A stretch of DNA of 14,225 bases from Clostridia bacterium. Its GTDB lineage: Bacteria > Bacillota_A > Clostridia > Oscillospirales > CAG-272. The DNA lies in the NCBI GenBank assembly GCA_017414605.1, contig JAFQLG010000082.1, positions 1 to 14,225 of the forward strand, written 5' to 3'. Within the stretch, counting starts at the first letter, position 1. Each line of letters opens with the position of its first letter. The translations under genes and the position numbers were made by a program. The notes beneath the pieces were generated by a model that did not search any database, had not been told where the DNA came from, and saw nothing but the letters and a program-made list of their open reading frames with translations. Below, piece after piece: positions 1-7,151 of the stretch.

Positions 1-356
1 CCGTTAACGGTAACGCTGGGCAGGTCGCAGAGATACTTCTTTATAGAATAGGGCTTGTCCGCTCTTGCGTGCCCTACGTCGTGTGCAAAATCGTTTCCGC
101 TTCCGCTTGCAAAATAGAGCACGTCGTTTTTGATATTATCGACGTCCACCTCGTTTATAAAGCGATTTAGCGTTCCGTCGCCGCCGCAGATAACGATGTA
201 ATCGTCCGCATCAAGCTTTTCTATAGTGTCACAATTGCCGCCCGTCAGATCGCAAAACACGATCTCGTCATCTATCATATTTTCAATGCTCTTGACGTCA
301 TTTGTGCAAGCTCCGTTGCCTGCAAGTGGGTTGTAAAATACGTAAGCCTTTGCCAT
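1..356 (-). CDS. Diacylglycerol/lipid kinase family protein, 5' part only (cut by window edge)
   Basis: The start codon is at 356 (complement), preceded by a good GGGAGGG ribosome binding site at 362-368, and the frame stays open for 118 codons to the window edge, so only the N-terminal part is visible. Two signature motifs of the DAGK catalytic domain are present: GGDGTLN at residues 58-64 (the ATP-binding glycine-rich motif) and GSGNDFA at residues 85-91. The opening YVFYNPLAGNG is the usual first beta strand and loop of this family. Members phosphorylate diacylglycerol, sphingoid or related lipids (DgkB, YegS, BmrU types); the substrate cannot be decided from this fragment. It is transcribed divergently from the small RNA and lon. 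The upstream region contains several GACAA boxes that could be regulatory. Family assignment is firm, exact substrate unknown. Confidence 0.9.
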   Translation of the reverse strand, partial: MAKAYVFYNPLAGNGACTNDVKSIENMIDDEIVFCDLTGGNCDTIEKLDADDYIVICGGDGTLNRFINEVDVDNIKNDVLYFASGSGNDFAHDVGHARADKPYSIKKYLCDLPSVTVN

Positions 357-380
357 AGTGCCCTCCCAAAACTGTCAAAC

Positions 381-613
381 TGTCGTAAATTTCGACAAAA
401 ATAACCATCATTTGACAAGATTATACACCCCCAACTTTAATTGAGTGTTAAGTTTTGACAAGACTCCGCTCTTTTTTTGCAAAAGCATGACACACAAAAG
501 CGCGCTTTCGTGGCATCAGTACGACAAGAAAAATTTGTTAAAATAGACAAAAACCACTACGACAATTTGAATAAAATTCTCCACCGTATGTATTTGCACA
601 AAATTTACGACAA
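381..613. promoter_or_regulatory. Cluster of GACAA boxes, partly matching the Spo0A box
   Basis: On the plus strand the pentamer GACAA occurs seven times in about 220 bases, at 394, 414, 457, 523, 546, 561 and 609, and always in the same orientation. The first lies in TTTCGACAAAA, a very good match to the reverse complement of the Spo0A box of Bacillus (core TTCGACA/TGTCGAA). It is also half of the inverted repeat TGTCG-N7-CGACA (381-397). Those at 414 and 457 read TTTGACAAGA, and those at 523, 561 and 609 all read TACGACAA. The region lies between the divergent lipid kinase and the small RNA promoter. A binding-site cluster for Spo0A or another regulator is inference. Confidence 0.4.
420..425 (-). 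promoter_or_regulatory. Possible -10 box for the lipid kinase gene
   Basis: On the complementary strand a perfect TATAAT (425 to 420) lies about 64 bases upstream of the lipid kinase start codon. No convincing -35 hexamer sits 16-18 bases further upstream, so this is a weak call. A TTGTC/GACAA box (414-418) lies immediately downstream of it, where a bound regulator would interfere with initiation. Confidence 0.35.
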
Positions 614-633
614 AAAATCGTACAAAATGGATA

Positions 634-662
634 TTTACAAAGCGGCTTTTTGGGTGTATAAT
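634..662 (+). promoter_or_regulatory. Strong sigma-A promoter of the structured RNA
   Basis: A -35 hexamer TTTACA (634-639) and a perfect -10 TATAAT (657-662) are separated by exactly 17 bases, close to the ideal vegetative promoter. Predicted transcription start is about 668-670. The product is non-coding: there is no ribosome binding site plus ORF before the terminator at 846-866. Confidence 0.8.
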
Positions 663-668
663 GTAAAT

Positions 669-866
669 CCCGAGTAAAGCTGCGATCCGCGTCGGAGCTT
701 TATAAATTTCCTGCACAACCGGACTCTGTTTCTGCGAAATATCAAGCTAATGATATCAATGCGCAATGAAGCCAGCGGTTGTGCTTTCTTTTTTGGGTCA
801 GCCCTGAGCCTACCGCTCAAAAGGCGGCAAATATCCAACCATTTTGCGCCTTGCGGCGCTTTTTTT
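669..866 (+). ncRNA. Unassigned structured small RNA, about 200 nt
   Basis: The stretch runs from a strong promoter to an intrinsic terminator and is built of hairpins rather than codons. Hairpin 1 (676-701) pairs AAAGCT with AGCTTT and, inside a G-G mismatch, CGA with TCG. Hairpin 2 (713-784) closes with nine perfect pairs, GCACAACCG (713-721) to CGGTTGTGC (776-784). It continues through weaker pairs at 728-732/768-772, a TGCG/CGCA helix (733-736/762-765), and an apical ATATCA/TGATAT helix (739-744/751-756) with a six-base loop. A third small stem CCGC/GCGG lies near 813-826, followed by the terminator. I compared it mentally with 6S RNA, SRP RNA, tmRNA, RNase P RNA and T-box leaders and none fits. 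It is not the leader of lon, because it terminates before the lon promoter. That it is transcribed is inference, but promoter, structure and terminator agree. Confidence 0.7.
846..866 (+). terminator. Intrinsic terminator of the structured RNA
   Basis: A five-pair GC stem GCGCC (846-850) / GGCGC (855-859) with a four-base loop TTGC is followed directly by seven T residues (860-866). It separates the small RNA from the lon promoter that starts about 60 bases downstream. Confidence 0.85.
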
Positions 867-876
867 ATTGCACGGG

Positions 877-935
877 TGTAAAAATTGTAAAAATTCTTTT
901 AAGGGGTGGAATTTTTTCTCTATATATGTTATAAT
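877..935 (+). promoter_or_regulatory. lon promoter with extended -10 and upstream A-tract tandem repeat
   Basis: The extended -10 TGTTATAAT lies at 927-935, and the -35 position (907-912, TGGAAT) matches poorly. A TGn extension commonly compensates for a weak -35. About 20-30 bases further upstream is a tandem nine-base repeat, TGTAAAAAT twice (877-895), whose A-tracts are spaced almost one helical turn apart, as in UP-like or curved elements. I find neither a CtsR tandem heptamer nor a complete CIRCE element, the usual heat-shock controls of Firmicutes protease genes. Confidence 0.6.
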
Positions 936-1005
936 ATATTTGATTATACATATTTGTAAGAAACAAAAGGTGTAAATTCAGCAAATACCCAATATGGAGA
1001 AACAA

Positions 1006-3444
1006 ATGTCAGAATATACAGTTAAAGCAGAACAGCTCTCTCTGCCCTTAGTCGCTCTGGACGTAGTGACTTTCCCGGGCGAGATCGTCAACCTTGAAAT
1101 ATCGGACGAGAGATATGGCTCGCGCGAAGCCTTGCGCGAGGCTTTTGAGAGCACAAAATACGCGGTTGCGGTGGCTATTACGTCCGAGGACGAAAACGAT
1201 CCCCGTCTTGCCGCGGTTGGAACAGTTATAAGAGTAAAACAAATATTGAACACGGGTGACGGTAACGTGCGATGCGTGGCGGAAGGTATGTCGCGCGCGG
1301 CTATCAACGATTTTCGCCGCACGGGCAAATACTATACCGCAAACGTTTTATGTAAGACCATAACTCTGCCCGATTCGCAAAGCGTTAAGCATCAGGCATA
1401 TCTGCGCCGCCTTAACGATGCGGCTGCCTCTCTTGCAAAGCTGCTTCCGCCCCCCGCAGACAAGCTGCTCCCCTCCCTCAAATCGCTCAAAAATCCCGCA
1501 ATGCTTGCCGATATGATAGCATCGGGGCTGTTTATAAAATTTGAAGACAAGCTTGAGGTACTTTCCACCTTTGAACCCTACAATCGCATAGAGGTCGTTC
1601 TGGCTATCGCCGAGGACGAGCTTGAGCTGCTGGGGTTGGAAAACGAGCTGCATAAAAAAACGCGCGAGCGCATAAACCGCGGTCAGCGCGAGTACTATCT
1701 GCGCGAGGAGATGAAGGCTATCCAGGAGGAGCTGGGTGGCGACGCGATCTCCGAGATCGAGGAGTACCACAACAAGATACAGTCGCTCAAAGCGCCCGAT
1801 GAGGTCAAGAAAAAGCTGTTAAAGGAAACGGACCGCCTGGCAAAATCGCCTTTTGGCTCCGCCGAGGCAACGGTCCTTGCAAATTATCTTGACGTATGCC
1901 TTGATATTCCCTGGGACAAGAGCACACGCGACCGAGCCGACGTTAAGGCGGCAAAGAAAATACTTGACCGCGATCACGAGGGACTTGAAGACGTTAAGGA
2001 TCGCCTTACCGAATATCTCGCGGTAAAACAGCTCAATCCCGACTTAAAGGGGCAGATAATCTGCCTTTTGGGCCCTCCCGGAGTGGGCAAGACCTCCATC
2101 GCCTCCTCGCTTGCCCGCGCAATGAAGCGCAAATACGTTCGAGTATCGCTGGGCGGTATACGCGATGAAGCCGACATCAGAGGACACAGAAAAACATACG
2201 TTGGCGCAATGCCCGGCAGAATAATCAACGCCATCTCGCAGGCGGGCGTTAAAAATCCCCTTATCCTGCTTGATGAAATAGACAAAATGGCAAACGACGG
2301 TCGCGGCGATCCCGCCTCCGCCATGCTTGAGGTGCTTGACCCCGAGCAGAACAAATATTTCCGCGATCACTTTGTGGAGCTTGCGTTCGACCTCTCGGAC
2401 TGCATTTTTATCGCAACGGCAAACACTCTTGACACAGTGCCGCGCCCGCTTATAGACCGTATGGAAATAATCGAGCTGCATACGTATACCAAGAGCCAGA
2501 AGATAGCAATTGCGAAGAATCATCTCGTTCCCCGTCAGCTCAAGCGCCATGGGCTTAACCGCCGTATGCTCAAAATAACCGACGCGGCGCTCTCCGACAT
2601 TATAGATTTTTACACGCGCGAATCGGGTGTGCGAAATCTGGAGCGAGAGATAGGCGCCTTGTGCAGAAAAGCGGCGGCGCACATAGTTGAAAACCAAGCA
2701 AAATGCATTACCGTTACCCCCGCCACCCTGCGCGAGCTTTTGGGCCCCGACAAGATAATTTCCGAGGCAATAGGCGAGCAAGACGAGGTCGGTATCGTTA
2801 ACGGAATGGCATATACCCAATCAGGCGGCGATCTGCTCAAGGTGGAATGCGCCGTTATGGAAGGCACAGGCAAGCTTGAGCTCACAGGCTCGCTTGGCGA
2901 CATTATGAAAGAATCGTCGCACGCGGCAGTAACTTACGCGCGCCAGATAGCCTCTCAATATGGGATCCCCACAGATTTCTATTGCAAAAAGGATATACAT
3001 ATCCACTTCCCTGAGGGTGCAGTTCCCAAGGACGGCCCCAGCGCGGGAGTAACTACGCTTACCGCTCTTGTCAGCGCGCTTTCGGGTATGCCCGTCCGCC
3101 GCGACGTTGCCATGACGGGCGAGATCACTATTCGCGGCAAGGTGTTGGCGATCGGCGGTCTTCGCGAAAAGACTATGGCGGCATACAGCGCGGGTGTCAG
3201 AACCATACTTATACCGCGCGACAACGAAAAGGACCTTGACAAAATAGATCCCGTTGTGCGCGAAAACGTACACTTCATTATGTGCCAGACCGCGCAGGAC
3301 GTGCTTTCCGCCGCCCTCTTACCCAAAAAGCCCACCTTTGATATAACCAAGGGCGAGATAGAGGTACAGGGTGAGCAGACTCCCATATCTATAGTTGGAG
3401 TAACCCACCCTACCCCCGTATCCGTATCGGTATCGGGCAAATAA
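1006..3444 (+). CDS. lon: ATP-dependent endopeptidase La (Lon protease, LonA type)
   Basis: Lon degrades misfolded and selected regulatory proteins in the cytoplasm, using ATP hydrolysis to unfold and a Ser-Lys dyad to cleave. The protein is 812 residues, normal for LonA. The order is N-terminal LON substrate domain (about 10-200), a coiled-coil region with the typical YYLREEMKAIQEELG stretch, the AAA+ module and the C-terminal protease. Walker A GPPGVGKT is at residues 356-363 and Walker B LLDEID has D423-E424. The catalytic serine lies in KDGPSAG (S679), and the catalytic lysine in LREKTMAA (K722); these positions coincide with those of the E. coli enzyme. An ATG at 994 is in frame but has no ribosome binding site; the one at 1006 has GGAGA (996-1000) five bases upstream, so I chose 1006. 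It heads the nine-gene run and sits next to engB, as in many Firmicutes. Confidence 0.97.
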   Translation: MSEYTVKAEQLSLPLVALDVVTFPGEIVNLEISDERYGSREALREAFESTKYAVAVAITSEDENDPRLAAVGTVIRVKQILNTGDGNVRCVAEGMSRAAINDFRRTGKYYTANVLCKTITLPDSQSVKHQAYLRRLNDAAASLAKLLPPPADKLLPSLKSLKNPAMLADMIASGLFIKFEDKLEVLSTFEPYNRIEVVLAIAEDELELLGLENELHKKTRERINRGQREYYLREEMKAIQEELGGDAISEIEEYHNKIQSLKAPDEVKKKLLKETDRLAKSPFGSAEATVLANYLDVCLDIPWDKSTRDRADVKAAKKILDRDHEGLEDVKDRLTEYLAVKQLNPDLKGQIICLLGPPGVGKTSIASSLARAMKRKYVRVSLGGIRDEADIRGHRKTYVGAMPGRIINAISQAGVKNPLILLDEIDKMANDGRGDPASAMLEVLDPEQNKYFRDHFVELAFDLSDCIFIATANTLDTVPRPLIDRMEIIELHTYTKSQKIAIAKNHLVPRQLKRHGLNRRMLKITDAALSDIIDFYTRESGVRNLEREIGALCRKAAAHIVENQAKCITVTPATLRELLGPDKIISEAIGEQDEVGIVNGMAYTQSGGDLLKVECAVMEGTGKLELTGSLGDIMKESSHAAVTYARQIASQYGIPTDFYCKKDIHIHFPEGAVPKDGPSAGVTTLTALVSALSGMPVRRDVAMTGEITIRGKVLAIGGLREKTMAAYSAGVRTILIPRDNEKDLDKIDPVVRENVHFIMCQTAQDVLSAALLPKKPTFDITKGEIEVQGEQTPISIVGVTHPTPVSVSVSGK

Positions 3445-3469
3445 ATCAAATGAGTTTTAAGGAATACCT

Positions 3470-4078
3470 ATGGGACTTAACATTCAAAACACCAATCTTA
3501 AAATGACCGCGGGACTTGCAAGTCAATTCCCGAGAGATGCTATACCGCAGGTTGCGCTGTCGGGCCGCTCCAACGTTGGAAAAAGCTCGCTTATCAACAC
3601 GCTGCTTGGCAGAAAAAGTCTGGCGCGCGTTTCCGCAACACCCGGAAAGACCATAACCGTTAACTTTTATGAGGTTGACAAGAAGATGTTTTTAGTCGAC
3701 CTGCCGGGTTATGGCTTTGCCGCAAGATCGCACGACAGCAAGGGCCAGTGGTCCTCGCTTACGGACGGTTATTTTACCAAGAATAAAAACATCGACCTTG
3801 TACGCGGAGTGGTCCAGCTTATAGACAGCCGCGCAGGTATCACGCGCGACGACGCCATGATGCTTGACTACATGAACAGCGTGCAAATGCCATACGTTAT
3901 CGCAATAACCAAGATAGATAAGCTCAACAAGACCGAGCGCGCCGCCATCATTGAAAAAATATCGGGCGACTCGCTCATCGCCGAGGGTACACCCATAATT
4001 CCATTCTCGGCACTCAAAAAAGAGGGGCGCGAGGAGCTTTGGCGCGCTATAGCGGGTATGGCGGACTTAAAGCTATAA
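3470..4078 (+). CDS. engB: Ribosome biogenesis GTP-binding protein EngB/YsxC
   Basis: This is a TRAFAC-class GTPase of 202 residues, the usual size, required for assembly of the 50S ribosomal subunit. The G motifs are all present. G1 is GRSNVGKSS (residues 32-40), and the TPGKT switch I segment is at 57-61. G3 is DLPGYG (77-82), G4 is TKID (147-150), and a G5-like SAL follows near the C-terminus. The start ATG has AAGGA (3459-3463) six bases upstream. The gene begins 25 bases after lon, an arrangement (lon-ysxC) found in Bacillus and many clostridia. Alternative symbols are ysxC and yihA. Confidence 0.96.
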   Translation: MGLNIQNTNLKMTAGLASQFPRDAIPQVALSGRSNVGKSSLINTLLGRKSLARVSATPGKTITVNFYEVDKKMFLVDLPGYGFAARSHDSKGQWSSLTDGYFTKNKNIDLVRGVVQLIDSRAGITRDDAMMLDYMNSVQMPYVIAITKIDKLNKTERAAIIEKISGDSLIAEGTPIIPFSALKKEGREELWRAIAGMADLKL

Positions 4079-4093
4079 AAACGGAGGTATCTT

Positions 4094-4810
4094 ATGTTGT
4101 TTTCTCTGCTTGCGAGCGGGGATTTGAAGCAGGCTATCATCAGCATTCTTTTAACCCTGCCCGTTATCCTCATCGCGCTTTCGTTCCACGAGGCGTCCCA
4201 CGCCGCCGTGGCATACAGAATGGGCGATAGGACCGCATACAACTTAGGACGCATGACCTTTAACCCTATAAAGCACATTGACCCTATCGGATTTTTATGT
4301 ATGCTCGTTTTCGGTTACGGCTGGGCAAAGCCCGTTCCGATAAACGCGCGCAATTTCAAAAACCCCAAGCGCGGTATGGCGCTGACGGCGATCGCAGGCC
4401 CCGCCTGCAATCTGATCTTGGGAACCGTAAGCTCCGTTCTTTACGCCGTTACGCTTTATATAGGCGTAACGTTTGCAAAGGATCTTTATTCCATGGAGTT
4501 TTTGTCCAACGTGATAACCGTTTTGTCCATGCTATTTTACCTTGGCGGAATGCTCAACTTTATGCTGGCGGCTTTCAATATGATCCCGCTCCCCCCATTT
4601 GACGGCTCGCGATTCTTTTCGCTCTTTCTGCCTACCAAATGGTATTTCGCCATTATGAAATATGAGCGCTACACTATGATCGCAATACTCGCAATATCGA
4701 TGATCTGCTCGCGCTTATTCCACTTCTCGCCATTCTCCTGGATAGCTGAAAAGCTGTTTTACGGAATAGCACAGCCCGTATTCACCCTGCTTATTAACAT
4801 TTTTGCATGA
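4094..4810 (+). CDS. Site-2 protease family (M50) integral membrane metalloprotease
   Basis: The 238-residue, multi-spanning hydrophobic protein carries HEASH (H32-E33-H36), the zinc-binding HExxH of M50 peptidases. The segment NPIKHIDPIG (57-66) is typical of the small YwhC-like members. NMIPLPPFDG (162-171) supplies the third zinc ligand D170. Hydrophobic segments lie near 12-31, 66-76, 94-125, 138-165 and 193-209. There is no PDZ domain, unlike RseP. These proteases cut transmembrane helices of substrates within the membrane; the substrate of this small subfamily is not defined by sequence. A GGAGG (4083-4087) precedes the ATG by six bases, and the gene starts 15 bases after engB and ends 21 bases before scpA. 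A site-2 protease directly before scpA is frequent in clostridia, so it is probably part of the conserved operon. Confidence 0.92.
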   Translation: MLFSLLASGDLKQAIISILLTLPVILIALSFHEASHAAVAYRMGDRTAYNLGRMTFNPIKHIDPIGFLCMLVFGYGWAKPVPINARNFKNPKRGMALTAIAGPACNLILGTVSSVLYAVTLYIGVTFAKDLYSMEFLSNVITVLSMLFYLGGMLNFMLAAFNMIPLPPFDGSRFFSLFLPTKWYFAIMKYERYTMIAILAISMICSRLFHFSPFSWIAEKLFYGIAQPVFTLLINIFA

Positions 4811-4831
4811 CTTTAAGATAAGGAGACCTTA

Positions 4832-5647
4832 ATGGAAGCCCTGAACTACAAGCTTGAGAAGTTTGAAGGCCCGCTTGACCTCTTGCTCTCGCTAATCCAC
4901 AAAAACAAGATGTCCATAGAAGATATCAAAATAAATATCATCTGTGAGCAATATCTTGAATATATCGCGGCTGCAGAGGCGCTTGATCTGGAGCTTGCCA
5001 GCGAGTTTATCGTTATGGCAAGTGAGCTGATGCTTATCAAGAGCAAGCTGTTGCTTCCCAAGGTCGAAGAGGAAGAAGAGGACCCCCGAGCCGCCCTTGC
5101 CGATGCCCTGCTTAAATATCAGCAGGCAAAGGAGGCGGCAAAAAAGATGGCTCCTCTCTATGCAAAATTCTCGGGCAGACTGCAAAAGGATACCGACGAG
5201 ATAACCGTTGACAAAACCTTTGTGCTGGATCAGGAGATAGAGGCGCTGTGCCTTGCGGTCCGCCGCATAATAACCTATAACGAAAACAGACCCAAGCTGG
5301 ATGGCGAGGTATTCAAGCCTATGATAAGCTCGCCCATTGTACCCGTTGAGGTCAAGATAACGGGCATATTGCGCCGAATGTCGCAAAAAAAGGCAACCTC
5401 CTTGCGCGAGCTTTTGTCGGACGCAGTTTCCCTGCCCGATATGATAGCGATATTCCTCGGCGTGCTTGAACTGATAAAGATACGTAAAATACTTATTTAC
5501 GACACCCTCGGCACCCTGCTTGATGACAGCGCAACCTTTATTATCAACGATGACCCTAACGACGTGGTAACGGCGGACGGTAAAACGGCACCCGAGCCCC
5601 GTAATGACGAGCAAATTGGCATTCAGGAGGAAATAGATTTTGAATAA
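4832..5647 (+). CDS. scpA: Segregation and condensation protein A (kleisin subunit of SMC complex)
   Basis: ScpA bridges the head domains of the SMC dimer and, with ScpB, forms bacterial condensin that compacts and separates daughter chromosomes. The 271-residue protein shows the kleisin N-terminus (YKLEKFEGPLDLLLSLIH), a long helical middle rich in E, A and K (SELMLIKSKLLLP onward), and the C-terminal winged helix (MSQKKATSLRELLSDAVS... IAIFLGVLELIK) that binds the SMC cap. The ATG has AGGAGA (4821-4826) upstream. The last eight bases overlap the scpB start, which indicates translational coupling of the two partners. Confidence 0.96.
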   Translation: MEALNYKLEKFEGPLDLLLSLIHKNKMSIEDIKINIICEQYLEYIAAAEALDLELASEFIVMASELMLIKSKLLLPKVEEEEEDPRAALADALLKYQQAKEAAKKMAPLYAKFSGRLQKDTDEITVDKTFVLDQEIEALCLAVRRIITYNENRPKLDGEVFKPMISSPIVPVEVKITGILRRMSQKKATSLRELLSDAVSLPDMIAIFLGVLELIKIRKILIYDTLGTLLDDSATFIINDDPNDVVTADGKTAPEPRNDEQIGIQEEIDFE

Positions 5648-6287
5648 CGTTGAAAATCAGAACAATACGGAATTTAAGCTGGAGCGCGTAACCGCCGCTA
5701 TCGAGGCAATACTTTATGCGGCAGGTCACCCCGTTGAATATGAAAAGCTTTCCGAGGTGCTGGGCCTTTCCCCAACCGACGTAAGAAGCATGGTTGAGGC
5801 AATGGCAGTTGAATATAACGCGGAGGGCTCGCCCCGCGGCGTGCTTTTGCTCACCTATCCCGACTCCTGCCAGTTTGCAACCAAAGAGGAATTTTTACCC
5901 TACATACGCGAGGCGCTTGGCATCAAGCGCGGCGGAAATCTTTCCAATTCCACGCTGGAAACCTTGGCGGTCGTCGCTTACAACCAGCCGGTTACCCGCG
6001 CCTTTGTAGATGCGGTGCGCGGAGTTGATTCGTCCTATTCAATGACTTCGCTCGTGGACAAAAATCTCATCGAGTCGCTCTCAAGACTTGATGCGCCGGG
6101 TCGCCCTATGCTTTATACCACAACGGAAAAGTTTTTGCGTGTGTTCGGGCTTTCCTCGCTTGACGAGCTGCCTCAGACCGAGCTTTCGCCCACAACCGTT
6201 AACGCAGAACAGCTGACTATTGAGGAAATCGGCTTTTCCTCTGCTCTTAACGTAACATCCGATACAGAGCATACTGAGGCGGAGTAA
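5640..6287 (+). CDS. scpB: Segregation and condensation protein B
   Basis: ScpB dimerises and binds the linker of ScpA in the SMC-ScpAB complex. The 215-residue protein has the family's two winged-helix domains: VTAAIEAILYAAGHPVEYEKL at the N-terminus and STLETLAVVAYNQPVTR...VDAVRGVDSS in the middle, with the late GRPMLYTTTEKFLRVFGLSSLDELP segment. The start is TTG at 5640: a perfect AGGAGG (5625-5630) sits nine bases upstream and there is no competing ATG nearby. The start lies inside the end of scpA, so expression is probably coupled. The final 40 residues or so are acidic and poorly conserved, as is usual for this family. Confidence 0.95.
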   Translation: MNNVENQNNTEFKLERVTAAIEAILYAAGHPVEYEKLSEVLGLSPTDVRSMVEAMAVEYNAEGSPRGVLLLTYPDSCQFATKEEFLPYIREALGIKRGGNLSNSTLETLAVVAYNQPVTRAFVDAVRGVDSSYSMTSLVDKNLIESLSRLDAPGRPMLYTTTEKFLRVFGLSSLDELPQTELSPTTVNAEQLTIEEIGFSSALNVTSDTEHTEAE

Positions 6288-6326
6288 TACCGCAAACGAC
6301 AAATAAACGAGAAAGGAGTGGCAAAT

Positions 6327-7106
6327 ATGGTCGCGCTTGCGATAATCTTAGGGATAATTGCGCTCTTTGTGCTGATTTTCAGCATAAGAGTAAAGATAAT
6401 TATTGATATGAAGGATGAGCTACTCCTTACCCTTTCAATTTTGGGAATCAAGATAGGAATTCTGCCCAAAAAACCTAAAAAATACAAAATAAGTAACTAT
6501 ACGCCTAAAAAAATTGCCAAGCGGGATGCCGCGGCGGCTAAAAAGGCAAAGAAAAAAGCCGAGAAAAAGGCAAAAAAGGATGCCGAAAAAAAGCTCAAAA
6601 AGCAGCAGGCAAAGGAAGCCAAGGCAAAGCTTACCAAAGAGGAAATAAAAGCGCAGAAAAAGAAAAAGCGCGAGTCCCGTCCTCCCCTGCCCGATATGAT
6701 AAGCCTGTTTTTGAATATCATAGGGCTCTTGTTCTCGGGTCTGTTCAAAAAATTCCATTTCCACGTGGAGCGCCTGCATATCAAGGTTGGCGGCGCGGAT
6801 GCCGCGCAAATAGCCTTGACCTACGTTGCGATAACAAACGGTCTGCATCCCTTGTTCGCCTTTCTCAAAAAGGCATCTAACCTGCATGGAGTGGATAAAG
6901 CCGATATCGAGATCTCAACGGATTACCTCTCTGAAGATATCGTTGCAGACGTAAAGCTCGGCTTTTCAACTAGCCTTGGCGGCATACTCGGCGCAATATT
7001 CAAGGTTGCGTTTAAGTTTATTGCGGGCTGGGTAAAAATACAGCCAAAGAACAGCGCCGCAGAGCAACACGCGATCCCCGATACAACTAAGAAAGCAAAC
7101 GGCTAA
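6327..7106 (+). CDS. DUF2953 / YtfI-like membrane-anchored protein with Lys/Ala-rich linker
   Basis: The 259-residue protein has one N-terminal transmembrane helix (residues 3-20) and then a short beta-rich stretch (SIRVKIIIDMKDELLLTLSILG). This is followed by an extremely basic Lys/Ala/Glu-rich helical linker (about 61-115) and a C-terminal region (FHFHVERLHIKVGGADAAQIALTYVAITN) resembling the DUF2953 domain. DUF2953 genes typically precede gerW/ytfJ in clostridia, and B. subtilis has ytfI-ytfJ, which supports the assignment. The biochemical role is unknown. An in-frame GTG at 6318 lies inside the ribosome binding site AAAGGAG (6312-6318). The ATG at 6327 is eight bases downstream of that site and is the better start. 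Confidence 0.8.
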   Translation: MVALAIILGIIALFVLIFSIRVKIIIDMKDELLLTLSILGIKIGILPKKPKKYKISNYTPKKIAKRDAAAAKKAKKKAEKKAKKDAEKKLKKQQAKEAKAKLTKEEIKAQKKKKRESRPPLPDMISLFLNIIGLLFSGLFKKFHFHVERLHIKVGGADAAQIALTYVAITNGLHPLFAFLKKASNLHGVDKADIEISTDYLSEDIVADVKLGFSTSLGGILGAIFKVAFKFIAGWVKIQPKNSAAEQHAIPDTTKKANG

Positions 7107-7151
7107 AAGCTGTAAATATACAAGTCTTATATAAACGAAAGGAAACACATT

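Noticed and set aside
443..451. CIRCE (HrcA) half-site GAGTGTTAA
   Set aside because: The matching TTAGCACTC arm nine bases away is absent.
477..677. 66-codon plus-strand reading frame in the intergenic region before the small RNA
   Set aside because: It begins at a TTG without a ribosome binding site, contains the small RNA promoter in its 3' end, and resembles no family I recognise.
669..866. Assignment of the small RNA to 6S RNA, SRP RNA or a T-box leader
   Set aside because: No single long bulged rod joining 5' and 3' ends, no SRP apical motif, no AGGGTGG-type T-box sequence, and the RNA terminates before the next promoter.
994..1005. Upstream lon start ATG
   Set aside because: No ribosome binding site; GGAGA at 996-1000 serves the ATG at 1006.
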